Notes under the pieces: generated by a model
Told to the model about the DNA's origin: nothing
The model's input: only the letters and a program-made list of their open reading frames with translations
The model's database searches: none
Made by a program: the position numbers and the translations under genes
NCBI GenBank assembly: GCA_964522105.1
Contig: CAZFVA010000003.1
Coordinates: 62,001-126,000, forward strand
Length of the DNA stretch: 64,000 nt
DNA from: JAGOFO01 sp964522105
GTDB taxonomy: Bacteria; Myxococcota_A; UBA9042; DTJE01
Direction: 5' to 3'
Shown here: positions 1 to 8,590 of the stretch, piece by piece
Layout of the letters: each line of letters opens with the position of its first letter
How positions within the stretch are numbered: the first letter of the stretch is position 1

Positions 1-1056
1 CCCTGCCTTACAGGTGCGCCGGAAATCGAGCTTCATCTGTTCCATGATTTCTATCCCGCCGGGGACGAGCAGATCATGGTTTATGACATCACCGGCCGGA
101 TAGTCCCGGAAGGCGGTATTCCGCTTGACGTCGGCACCGTCGTTCAGAACGTATCGACGATGCTTTCTGTCCGCAGGGCCATGTTTGATCAACCGGTCAT
201 CCGCAAAGCTGTTACTGTCGCCGGTGAAGTCTTGAATCCAGGCGTGTATGAAGTCCCGATCGGCATTTCAGCCGCCGAAGTCATCAATGCCGCAGGTGGT
301 CCGCTTCTTGATCGTTTCGAAGTAATTGACGGCGGTCCGATGATGGGGTCGCTGCTTCCCGGCCTTGACAGTCCGGTCGTCAAAACGACTGCAGGTTACA
401 TTCTGTTGCCGCCCGACCATCCGGTCGTGGTGTCGCGCCAGGTTCCGGACCGGACGGCGCTTCGGCGTACGTCTTCAGTCTGCTGCCACTGTCGCATGTG
501 TACCGATATGTGCCCGCGCCGCCTTCTTGGCCACAGGATTGAACCGCATCTTGCGATGCGCAGCATTCTTGCCGGTCGCGAGCCTGCAAAAGACGTTATG
601 GCGATGGCGTGGCTGTGCTCGCAGTGTGGCGTCTGCGAAGAATATGCCTGCGACATGGGCCTTTCACCGAAGCAGATATTCGGGATTTTTAAAGACAGAC
701 TGATTGCGGATGGCAGAAAGAATCCCTGCCATGAAAAGCCGGAATCGACGTTTGAGTCGTTTGCGTGGATCAGGGTGCCGAAGGCCAGGCTTACAAGAAG
801 GCTCGATCTTCACAAGTACCTGCTGCCGCAGTCCGGTGAAATAGTTGCCATTCGTGACCCGTGGATTGTGCGGATTCCGTTGAAGCAGCACGTCGGCGTT
901 CCGTCCGTGGCAGTTGTGTCCGAAGGTGATGTGGTCAGGGCAGGGCAGGTCATCGGGGAAATTCCTGAAGGAAAACTTGGTGCCCGAATTCACGCATCAA
1001 TTGGCGGTGTGGTAAAAGGCGTCTGCAACGGCGTCGTTACAATAGAGAGGTCTTGA
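1..1056 (+). CDS. pduS: PduS-like RnfC-family flavoprotein/Fe-S electron-transfer protein (5' partial)
   Basis: The reading frame is open to the first base of the window, so the N-terminus is missing. The retained part begins in the SLBB/RnfC core (YPAGDEQ, then GGIPLDVG), followed by two ferredoxin-type clusters. The first is CCHCRMCTDMCPRRLLGH and the second CSQCGVCEEYACDMG, both very close to those of PduS cobalamin reductase. A C-terminal biotinyl/RnfC-like domain follows. PduS proteins move electrons from NADH to cofactors inside bacterial microcompartments and interact with the shell protein PduT. The next gene, one base downstream, is a PduT-like shell protein, which supports this assignment over a true RnfC of the Na+-translocating Rnf complex. 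The substrate of the compartment cannot be told from here. Confidence 0.85.
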   Translation, partial: PCLTGAPEIELHLFHDFYPAGDEQIMVYDITGRIVPEGGIPLDVGTVVQNVSTMLSVRRAMFDQPVIRKAVTVAGEVLNPGVYEVPIGISAAEVINAAGGPLLDRFEVIDGGPMMGSLLPGLDSPVVKTTAGYILLPPDHPVVVSRQVPDRTALRRTSSVCCHCRMCTDMCPRRLLGHRIEPHLAMRSILAGREPAKDVMAMAWLCSQCGVCEEYACDMGLSPKQIFGIFKDRLIADGRKNPCHEKPESTFESFAWIRVPKARLTRRLDLHKYLLPQSGEIVAIRDPWIVRIPLKQHVGVPSVAVVSEGDVVRAGQVIGEIPEGKLGARIHASIGGVVKGVCNGVVTIERS

Positions 1057-1057
1057 A

Positions 1058-1299
1058 ATGGCTCGTGACCCAGCCATCGGAGTTCTGGAACTGAACAGCA
1101 TTGCCCGTGGAATCATCTGCACCGATGCAATGGCAAAGGCTGCGCCGATCAATGTGGCTCTTGCCCAGACAATATGTCCGGGAAAGTACCTGATTATGAT
1201 ATCCGGCGACGAAGACCCGGTCCGTGAATCGATGGAAATCGGCAGGCATTATGCCGGGACCTACCTTGTCGATGACATAGTCATTCCGCACGTTCACGA
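1058..1299 (+). CDS. pduT: PduT-like BMC-domain shell protein (3' truncated by scaffold gap)
   Basis: ATG at 1058 follows the pduS-like stop by one base and is preceded by an AGAGAGG-like ribosome-binding site. The first 80 residues are a BMC fold (AIGVLELNSIARG, then INVALAQTICPGKYLIMISG). They are close to the first BMC domain of PduT, the trimeric shell protein with a central [4Fe-4S] cluster that passes electrons across the shell. The second BMC domain, including the expected cluster-binding loop, is lost in the N run at 1300-1399. The pairing with PduS shows that this genome encodes a microcompartment with redox exchange across its shell. Confidence 0.82.
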
Positions 1300-1399
1300 N
1301 NNNNNNNNNNNNNNNNNNNNNNNNNNNNNNNNNNNNNNNNNNNNNNNNNNNNNNNNNNNNNNNNNNNNNNNNNNNNNNNNNNNNNNNNNNNNNNNNNNN
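1300..1399. other. Scaffold gap (100 N)
   Basis: Run of 100 Ns with no shared sequence on its two sides. A plus-strand shell-protein gene enters from the left and a minus-strand endonuclease gene from the right. Both are truncated, so the true gap must hold the ends of both genes and is probably longer than 100 bases. Confidence 0.95.
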
Positions 1400-2271
1400 T
1401 TGCCGCTGCTGTCGGTCCCGACGTAACTGAAGCACCCGCTGGACCCGGATTCAGGGAAGCGGTCGGTGCAGTTCGGGTCGCCAAGGTCTTCCCCCGGATC
1501 AGGGTATGTGGCGTTCGTGACTTCACCGTAAGGATAGTTTTGTCTGGCGCTGTTGTAGTTTCTGTTTGACAGGTAAAGATGATGCATATCGCCCTGCGCC
1601 GGGGCTGAACCGGCACCCATTGATTGCGGCCATGTGTGTTCGACGTTTATCATGCTGTCGTCCGGGTCAAACCATGCGCCGGTATAGATTTCGTGGATCT
1701 GTCCGCCGCGATTGTCCACGTCTTCGCGCAGGTACACTTTTGCGTCGTTATAGGCGACCGTTCTGTAGTTGTTCCTGACAAGTGGGCATATCGCGTTGAC
1801 AAGATTCTGCCCGGTCACGTCGTCCAGTCCTTCGTAAATGCCGGTGTACTGGCCGCTGTCTGTAGCGCCGCCATCATCATGCGTTGATGTGTCATCAAAT
1901 TCGACTGTATCTTCAGGTACATCTGCATAATTGGTGTCATCTGTGTTGATGTCCGTTCCGACGTCGTCGCCATCGGGGGTTCCCGTCGAATCAAGCGTGT
2001 CAGAAGCGTCAGGCCATTCGGTATCTTCAAGGTTGATAACATCGTCGCTGCCGGCGTCATACAATGAATCCGCCCCGTTCAAATCGCCCCGGGCGTTCGT
2101 ATCCCTGTGTGTGCCGTCATCAGAAATCTGTCCATCCTGCGTGTCGTCGGACGTGTCAAAGTATGAAGAATAATCGGGATGATCAATGATGGAAGGGCCG
2201 TTTCCGCATGCCGTTACAAGGCCTGCTGCAGACATCAGAATCACGGCCGCAGTCATGTTTTGCAGTTTCAT
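1400..2271 (-). CDS. Endonuclease I family lipoprotein (C-terminus lost in gap)
   Basis: ATG at 2271. The N-terminus is a lipoprotein signal peptide with lipobox around LVTAC (Cys near residue 22), followed by about 120 residues rich in Asp, Thr and Ser that form a flexible acidic tether. The catalytic part then shows VEHTWPQS and DMHHLY with a downstream NYPYGEV. These are the His-Me finger signatures of endonuclease I (EndA) nucleases, secreted or periplasmic enzymes that cut DNA and RNA nonspecifically. The protein should sit on the outer membrane or cell surface and degrade environmental nucleic acid. The C-terminal part is cut by the N run. The gene is 71 bases downstream of recJ on the same strand, so read-through is possible. 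Confidence 0.82.
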
Positions 2272-2342
2272 TTTGCCCCCGGTTCACCCTTGCATTGTCA
2301 TGTTGAAATTCCAGAAAAGCAAACGGGATAAATCTGAAGAAG

Positions 2343-4085
2343 TTAAGACGGCCGGATGTCGCGGACCTTCATTGATGGCAGGCCGGTGTGTGAGTCAGCG
2401 ACCAGTGAAAAAGCGACATCGACGGTCATGTTTTCGCAAATTCCTGATTCGCCGCCGCTGAACCAGATGCCATCAATAAACTTGTTATCCAGTTTGAAAG
2501 CGACCCGCATGTGCGAACTGTCGCGTCCGACCTTCTTTGCGACGGTAACCTGCACGTCCCGGATGACCAGAACAGGCTCGGGGTTGCCCATTCCAAACGG
2601 CTCCATAGCTTTGATCTGTTCGGTAAGTTCCTGGCTTAATTCATTAATAGTTACTTCGGCGTCGATATTGATGGCCTTGTGCGCGGCTTCATCCGGGACT
2701 TGCGCATCGGCAATTTTCTTGAATCCGGCGGCGAATTCGTCAAAGCGGGCCATGTCGATCCCCAGACCTGCGGCCATCGGGTGCCCGCCGCATCGAAGCA
2801 GCAGCGATTCAAGTCTGGCCAGCGCCATACCGATATCAAAACCTTCAACGCTTCTGGCGGATCCGGTTGCCGTCAGGCGTCCATCATCTTCTGAAGCCGA
2901 AATTGAAAGCACGACTGCAGGAACGGAAAATTCTTCTACAAGCCTTGACGCTACGATACCCAGGACGCCCTGGTGCCATCCTGAACCTGCAACGACGACT
3001 GCCTTTGCGTCAGGACCACCGGCAGCCACAATCTGCGCCCTGGCCGCTTCCAGAACGAACAGCCCGACTTCCTTGCGAAGCGTGTTGTCCTGTTGAAGCA
3101 TCTCGGCCCACGTCGCGGCGTCGCGGTCGTTTTCGGACATCAGAAGTTTAAGGCTGGTGTCCGGATGGCTCATGCGGCCTGACGCGTTAAGTCGCGGCGC
3201 CATTTTGAAGCTGATAATGCCTGAACTGACGTGGCCCCTGACTTCCGAGACAGCCTTTAACGCGGTGATCCCGGCCCTTGGACTGGTGTTGATGCGTTCA
3301 AGCCCGGCTTTGACCAGAATTCTGTTGTCACCCTTCAGCGGCATCACGTCGGCGACCGTTCCGATTGCGACCAGGTCCAGCAGCGTTCTGATATCAGGCC
3401 CGGGCGCTTCAATCAGTCCGTTATCAATCAGCATTTTGCGCAGCGCACCGCAGAAATAGAAGGCGATTCCGACGGCGGCAAGATCCTTGAATGGAAATTG
3501 ACAGTCAACCCGGTGCGGATCAACGACCGCGCATACGGCGGGCAGCTCCGGCCCCGGTACATGATGGTCCAGGATTACAAGGTCGATTCCGACGGCCGCA
3601 GCAATCCGCGCCGTCTCGACCGACTTGATTCCACAGTCAACGCAGATGATCAGTGTTATTCCGTCACCGGCCAGCTCGGCAATCCTCAAGTCGTTCAGCC
3701 CGTAGCCGTCTGCTTCTCGATGCGGCAGAAATGATGCGGCATCAAAGTCAACCGATCTGAAAAACAGTTTCAGAAGCGCCGTAGACGTCATGCCGTCGGC
3801 GTCATAGTCACCGTAAATGCAGACCTTTTCCCTGCTGCGGATCGCGCGGATCATTCTGGCAGCAGCCTTATCCATGTCCTGAAACAGGAACGGGTTGCCC
3901 AGTCTTTTTAGCTGCGGGTCCAGGAATGTCTGAATCGCCGGTAGTTCGGTAATGCCGCGTCCTGCAAGGATTGTCGCCACCGTGCGCGAGATGCCTGCGG
4001 CCATTGCCGTTGCATCGACCACGACCGGATCAACAGGTCTGAATGTCCATGGTGATTGATTTGTTTCCTGCGGGGAAGTTTTCAA
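2343..4085 (-). CDS. recJ: Single-stranded-DNA-specific exonuclease RecJ
   Basis: 580 residues, the usual size for RecJ. DHH-family phosphoesterase motifs are clear: DYDADG at about 93-98 and LDHH at about 172-175 bind catalytic metals, and the DHHA1 motif GGHPMAAG lies near residue 440. RecJ degrades 5'-ended single-stranded DNA in RecF-pathway recombination and mismatch repair. The start at 4085 is a TTG, since no in-frame ATG lies before the conserved N-terminal segment. It is only 34 bases after secF on the same strand, so it is probably the last gene of the yajC-secD-secF transcript. This linkage of recJ to secDF recurs in other bacteria. Confidence 0.93.
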   Translation of the reverse strand: MKTSPQETNQSPWTFRPVDPVVVDATAMAAGISRTVATILAGRGITELPAIQTFLDPQLKRLGNPFLFQDMDKAAARMIRAIRSREKVCIYGDYDADGMTSTALLKLFFRSVDFDAASFLPHREADGYGLNDLRIAELAGDGITLIICVDCGIKSVETARIAAAVGIDLVILDHHVPGPELPAVCAVVDPHRVDCQFPFKDLAAVGIAFYFCGALRKMLIDNGLIEAPGPDIRTLLDLVAIGTVADVMPLKGDNRILVKAGLERINTSPRAGITALKAVSEVRGHVSSGIISFKMAPRLNASGRMSHPDTSLKLLMSENDRDAATWAEMLQQDNTLRKEVGLFVLEAARAQIVAAGGPDAKAVVVAGSGWHQGVLGIVASRLVEEFSVPAVVLSISASEDDGRLTATGSARSVEGFDIGMALARLESLLLRCGGHPMAAGLGIDMARFDEFAAGFKKIADAQVPDEAAHKAINIDAEVTINELSQELTEQIKAMEPFGMGNPEPVLVIRDVQVTVAKKVGRDSSHMRVAFKLDNKFIDGIWFSGGESGICENMTVDVAFSLVADSHTGLPSMKVRDIRPS

Positions 4086-4119
4086 TTACAGGCCCCCGGG
4101 GAAATCAGGGTTGGGTCGT

Positions 4120-5436
4120 TTACGCTCTGGAGGTCGCCATCTTGCGTCTGCGAATTGAAATCTTGTCCAGCAGAAGGGTCAGCGGGGCAGCGATGAAGAT
4201 GGACGAATAGGTACCAAGGATGATGCCCACGAAAAGCAGGAACGCGAAGTCAGCAGTCGTTCCACCGCCAAGCAGCCAGATCGCGCCGACCGTCAGTTCG
4301 GTGGTCAGTGACGTGATGATGGTTCTTGAAAGCGTTTCGTTGATCGAAGCGTTCATGATTGTGCGCAGATCGCCGCCACGGCCCCTGCCGATGTTTTCGC
4401 GGATACGGTCATAGACAATGATTGTGTCGTTGATGTCGTACCCGATGATAGTCAAAAGCGCCGCAACGATAGGCAGTGTGAACTTGACCTTGAAGACGAC
4501 CATCACGCCGAAGACGACGATGACGTCGTGAATCAGGCAGACGATTGCGCCTGGCGCAAACTTCATGTCAAAGCGGATTGAAACGTAGATAAGGATGCCG
4601 ATGATCGCGTAAAACAGGGCCAGCATGGATGTCTGGAAAAGTTCTTTTCCGACAGACGGGCTGACCGTTGCAGTTGAAATGACATCGACAAACTTGTCGC
4701 CGAACTGCGCAGTCATCTTCTGTGAAAGCAGGTCCTTGATTGCCTGAACTTCAACGACGTAACGCGAATCCGTAATGCCGGCAATCTTTCTGGCGGCTTC
4801 GGCTTCGACCTTTTCCGCTTCAGCCTTGACATCACTGTCACTGGAAGAAAGCAGCAGGTCCTTTTCACGAAGCATGTCTGAATGAATCCGCTGTTCCTTG
4901 TCGGACACAATGCTGACACTGTCATGTCCGGCCGCTGCAAATACCTTTGAAATCTCGGCGACGGCAGCTTCACGCGGCCAGTCAGACGTCAGATAAAGAT
5001 AGAATTTGTCACCGGCTTCAAACGGGGATTCAACGACTGTGCCTTTGCCGAAATGTTTTTCAATGTTCTTTGCCAGTTCCAGTTTGCCGGTCGGTGCCAG
5101 AAGGCTTGGCAGTTCGGTATAAATCTGGAATTTGACCGTTTTGGAGTCGCCCGAGGCGCCGACGTCATAGTCCTGAACTTCGACCTGGGTTCCTTCACGC
5201 TTTGTCTGTGACTTGACGACGTCGTCAACGACCTTTTTTACGGCGTCGCGGTCAACATCGGCATGGGCCTTGAATTCCGTGATGATTTTTGTGCCGCCCT
5301 TGAAGTCGATACCGGAGTCAAATCCGATCGTGAAAACAAGGATCAGTGAAATCAAAGTCAGAATTCCGGAGCCCCAGATGAAGTAGTGGGATTTCCCCAT
5401 GAAATCGAATTTGCTACCGTGTTTAATAAATTCCAT
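4120..5436 (-). CDS. secF: Protein translocase subunit SecF
   Basis: 438 residues, longer than the roughly 320 of E. coli SecF because of an enlarged periplasmic region between the first and second membrane helices (about residues 60-260). Visible SecF features are the first helix, the FDSGIDFKGG motif just after it, and the C-terminal bundle with GYDINDTIIVYDRIREN. SecDF uses proton-motive force to complete translocation of proteins through SecYEG. It lies 14 bases after secD and was clearly co-transcribed with it. The periplasmic insert includes a charged, probably helical stretch (around residues 190-215) that is unusual for the family. Confidence 0.95.
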   Translation of the reverse strand: MEFIKHGSKFDFMGKSHYFIWGSGILTLISLILVFTIGFDSGIDFKGGTKIITEFKAHADVDRDAVKKVVDDVVKSQTKREGTQVEVQDYDVGASGDSKTVKFQIYTELPSLLAPTGKLELAKNIEKHFGKGTVVESPFEAGDKFYLYLTSDWPREAAVAEISKVFAAAGHDSVSIVSDKEQRIHSDMLREKDLLLSSSDSDVKAEAEKVEAEAARKIAGITDSRYVVEVQAIKDLLSQKMTAQFGDKFVDVISTATVSPSVGKELFQTSMLALFYAIIGILIYVSIRFDMKFAPGAIVCLIHDVIVVFGVMVVFKVKFTLPIVAALLTIIGYDINDTIIVYDRIRENIGRGRGGDLRTIMNASINETLSRTIITSLTTELTVGAIWLLGGGTTADFAFLLFVGIILGTYSSIFIAAPLTLLLDKISIRRRKMATSRA

Positions 5437-5450
5437 GCTTCGACTCCAGC

Positions 5451-7304
5451 TTAAATGCCCACATCCAGGCGGTTGGTACGGAACTTGTCAAGCGACCAGT
5501 CGTAAATCGTCCGGGTCACGAAGAGCTGCGTGATGAACGTAATTACGATACCGATGAGCAGGGTGACAGAGAAGCCGTACACCGGGCCGCTTGAGTAGTT
5601 CAACAAAACTACGCCTGCAATGGCGGTTGTCACGTTGGAGTCAAGGATTGCCGAGAATGCACGGCCGTAACCGGCTTCCAGAGCAGCCCTGGGACCTTTA
5701 CCCAACCTCATTTCTTCACGTATGCGTTCCATGATAAGGACGTTGGCGTCAACGGCCATACCGACGGTCAGAACGATACCTGCAAGGCCCGGCATCGTCA
5801 GCGCGGCGTTGAATCCAATCAGGATTGCAACGGTGAACAGGACGTTCAGCAACAGACCGAAGTCCGCGACCAGACCACCGCGTCTGTAATAAATGATCAT
5901 GAACACGAAAACGGAAATCATGCCGACCAGCAGGGCGACGATACCGGAATCGATCGTGTCCTGACCAAGCGAAGGTCCGACTTCAAAGTCGTGAACCTTG
6001 TGAACCGGGGCTTTGTAGGCGCCGTGGGTCAGGACTGTGACCAGCGCCTGTGCGTCAGCAAGGACTTCGCGCGGATGACGGGCACCACCAAGAGAAATCC
6101 TGGCACGGCCGCCGCCGATCTTTTCCTTGATAACCGGTGCTGAATTGACGTCTTCATCAAGCATGATGGCCATGTACTGGCCGACGTTTTCTTCGGTGAC
6201 CTTCTCGAACAGCTTCGCGCCGGTGTTATCGAACTCGATGCTGACTGAAGGTTCGCCGTTCGTTTCGAACTGGACCATCGCCTGGGTCAGGTGATCGCCG
6301 GTGACATCAGCACGGCTGAACAGGTAATGGGTGCGGATGAAGCGGGCCTTGACCGTGTTGTCTTCGCGGCTCTCAACTGATTCGAAGCCGACCATGTGGT
6401 CATCATCAACATCAAGTGTCTTGATGAATGACAACAGCGCGTTCTTCGCAAGGGCATCGCCCTTTCCGCGGGTCAGGCCGGCATCAGCACGGACATACCA
6501 CTGGCCGGTCGTTTCGTCGCGATCCATTGACAGCAGGTTTCCCTTTTCCGGGAATTTAGCCTTGTAATCCTGCATCTTTGGTTCGTTCGTCTTGAAGAAA
6601 TCAACGGCCTGGGGGCTGCGGTCAACAATTCTGAACGACAGTCTGGCCGTCTGCCCGATGCGTTCGCGAACCGAATTGACCTGCGCGCCTTTGACGCCTG
6701 GAAGCTGAATATCGATGTCGGTGTCGCCGTTCTTGCGGACATCAGGTTCGACCAGGCCGAACGCTTCGACGCGCTTGCGGATAACATCGAGGGTCTGATT
6801 AACGACTTCGTCGCGAATTGCGGCGACGCGACGTTCGTCCATCTTCAGCACGGCCTTGTTTCCCGACGGAACCTGCCTGATAAGGTCAGGACGGGCTTCG
6901 CGGACAAGATCGGGCGTGATGACTTTGACATCGCCGTCCTTGACGAACGTGATTTCAAGAGTATCGAAGTCAACCCTTTCAGCCTTGAAGCGGGCAAGAA
7001 GCGCGGTGCGATCCTGTTCCGTCAGGTTTTCAGGATCCTTGCCTTCTTCAGATGCCAGGGCGCTGACAACTGCATCAACAACTACTTCACGGGCGCGAAG
7101 CATGTTGTCGCTGATAGCCTTCTTGTAGTCGACCGTGTAGCGGAGCTCGAGCCCGCCCTGAAGGTCAAGACCGAAAGAAAGGCGTTGTTTCATCGGGTAC
7201 CAGCCGGGCATCTTGTCGCCAAGGAGTGTTGGCATTACGTATGTCAGGGCCAGCAGCGTCATCGCCAGAATCAGGATTGGCTTCCACAGTTTCCGTTTGT
7301 TCAT
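5451..7304 (-). CDS. secD: Protein translocase subunit SecD
   Basis: 617 residues with an N-terminal membrane helix, the FGLDLQGG motif (about residues 44-51) typical of SecD, a long periplasmic P1 domain, and a C-terminal five-helix bundle including GMAVDANVLIMERIREE. It partners SecF and YajC in the SecDF-YajC accessory complex of the Sec translocon. ATG at 7304 is followed immediately by the charged and hydrophobic start of the signal-anchor helix. It lies 58 bases after yajC and 14 bases before secF, in the usual gene order. Confidence 0.96.
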   Translation of the reverse strand: MNKRKLWKPILILAMTLLALTYVMPTLLGDKMPGWYPMKQRLSFGLDLQGGLELRYTVDYKKAISDNMLRAREVVVDAVVSALASEEGKDPENLTEQDRTALLARFKAERVDFDTLEITFVKDGDVKVITPDLVREARPDLIRQVPSGNKAVLKMDERRVAAIRDEVVNQTLDVIRKRVEAFGLVEPDVRKNGDTDIDIQLPGVKGAQVNSVRERIGQTARLSFRIVDRSPQAVDFFKTNEPKMQDYKAKFPEKGNLLSMDRDETTGQWYVRADAGLTRGKGDALAKNALLSFIKTLDVDDDHMVGFESVESREDNTVKARFIRTHYLFSRADVTGDHLTQAMVQFETNGEPSVSIEFDNTGAKLFEKVTEENVGQYMAIMLDEDVNSAPVIKEKIGGGRARISLGGARHPREVLADAQALVTVLTHGAYKAPVHKVHDFEVGPSLGQDTIDSGIVALLVGMISVFVFMIIYYRRGGLVADFGLLLNVLFTVAILIGFNAALTMPGLAGIVLTVGMAVDANVLIMERIREEMRLGKGPRAALEAGYGRAFSAILDSNVTTAIAGVVLLNYSSGPVYGFSVTLLIGIVITFITQLFVTRTIYDWSLDKFRTNRLDVGI

Positions 7305-7362
7305 TCAGAACCCCCAGGGACACCGACGGCACTGGAATACCGCCCGGGACTTGTGCAAAAAA

Positions 7363-7776
7363 CTATTTATCCGTCTTGTCTGCTTCAGCCTGTTCCGTAA
7401 AGAGGCTTACGACCTGGCTTTTGATAATCCGGACCCGGATGTCTTTTGCCAGTTCGAGACTAACCACATCACCAGTAATGGTGACGATTCTTCCAATAAG
7501 ACCGGCCGCGGTGACTACTTTGTCGCCGCTCTTCAGGGACGTCAGGAATTCTTCCTGCTTCTTTCTCTGCTTCTGCTGGGGACGGATGATCAGCAGCCAG
7601 AACACAAGGATCATCACGCCAAAGAAGGCGAGAGTCTGCCACCAGCCGCCCTGCTTGCCGGCCAGGCCTTCATTAACTGCAGCACCGGCAGCCTGAACGG
7701 CGTTTCCGGAAGTCGAGTTAGTGGACGGAGCCGCACTGGTCTGAGCAAGGTGTAAAACGCTGAAAAAACTATTCAT
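7363..7776 (-). CDS. yajC: Preprotein translocase accessory subunit YajC
   Basis: 137 residues. One membrane helix at about 45-65 ends in LLIIRPQQKQRKKQEEF, the YajC signature, followed by the small soluble domain (GDKVVTAAGLIGRI). The N-terminal 40 residues form a longer Ala/Ser-rich lead than usual. ATG at 7776 has a strong ribosome-binding site (GGAGG, 5 bases away). It is the first gene of the yajC-secD-secF-recJ group. A promoter-like element lies directly upstream at 7807-7835. Confidence 0.94.
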   Translation of the reverse strand: MNSFFSVLHLAQTSAAPSTNSTSGNAVQAAGAAVNEGLAGKQGGWWQTLAFFGVMILVFWLLIIRPQQKQRKKQEEFLTSLKSGDKVVTAAGLIGRIVTITGDVVSLELAKDIRVRIIKSQVVSLFTEQAEADKTDK

Positions 7777-7806
7777 GGTAACCTCCGTCCATAAAACGGA
7801 CGCAGT

Positions 7807-7835
7807 CTTTTATCAGAAACAGCCTGAACCGTCAA
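7807..7835 (-). promoter_or_regulatory. Candidate sigma-70-type promoter for yajC-secDF-recJ
   Basis: On the minus strand TTGACG (7830-7835) is followed after 17 bases by TAAAAG (7807-7812), giving five and four matches to the -35 and -10 consensus with ideal spacing. It lies 30 bases upstream of the yajC start. A short hairpin (CGTCC/GGACG) sits just before the ribosome-binding site. Confidence 0.45.
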
Positions 7836-7975
7836 TCAACTATAAGCAGTGCAGGAAAGTCAGGGCAAAATGATTGGTCATGGCGGGTGACCTGTCACTT
7901 GACTTCACGGCGTCAGCCCGGTAGTTTGCGGGTGTTGAATGCCGACTCTTTTTGAAGATAAGTTCGGGGGTATAT

Positions 7976-8560
7976 ATGGGCGCGCCAGAGACAGAAAAGA
8001 CTGCAATCCAGAATTCCATCGCCGAAAGGCTTTTTGCGCAGCGGACGATAATGTTTGGTTCCGAGGTCAATTCGAAGACGGCCGGGGGCCTGATTGAACA
8101 GTTGCTGGCCATGGATGCGGCTGATGCGAAGGCCCCGATTACGTTGATTTTGAATTCACCCGGCGGGGAAGTTAATTCCGGATTTGCGGTGTATGACACG
8201 ATCAGATTTATCAGGCCGAGGGTCATGATTGTCTGTTCCGGGTTGACTGCCAGTATCGCGGCGGTAATCCTTCTGGCCGTTCCGGCAAAGGATCGCTTTG
8301 CGATGCCGAATTCCAGACTTCTGCTTCATCAACCGCTGTATAGCGGTGAAGTGATTGGGCCTGCGTCGGACCTTGAAATAACGGCTGCAGAAATCATGAA
8401 GTCCAGATCGCACATCAACGCAATTATTGCTGAAGCTACCGGCCGGGCGATCGAGCAGGTTGGTGAAGACACTCAGCGCGATTTCTGGCTGACTGCGACT
8501 GAAGCCGTTGCGTACGGAATGGTTTCAAAGGTTATTACGAAGATGTCCGAGCTGGGCTGA
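7976..8560 (+). CDS. clpP: ClpP-family serine peptidase
   Basis: 194 residues from ATG 7976, which has GGGGG five bases upstream. An in-frame TTG at 7952 is the only earlier start and has no ribosome-binding site. The catalytic triad of ClpP is intact: Ser93 in LTASIAA, His118 in LLLHQPLY and Asp169 in DTQRDFW. ClpP forms a double heptameric barrel that degrades unfolded proteins delivered by AAA+ unfoldases. The sequence is rather divergent (SGLTAS in place of the common GQAAS). No clpX, clpA or tig is next to it, so it is either the genome's main ClpP in an unusual place or a second copy. Confidence 0.9.
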   Translation: MGAPETEKTAIQNSIAERLFAQRTIMFGSEVNSKTAGGLIEQLLAMDAADAKAPITLILNSPGGEVNSGFAVYDTIRFIRPRVMIVCSGLTASIAAVILLAVPAKDRFAMPNSRLLLHQPLYSGEVIGPASDLEITAAEIMKSRSHINAIIAEATGRAIEQVGEDTQRDFWLTATEAVAYGMVSKVITKMSELG

Positions 8561-8590
8561 CGCCTTTTCGCCTGACCGTCCTGTTTCAGC

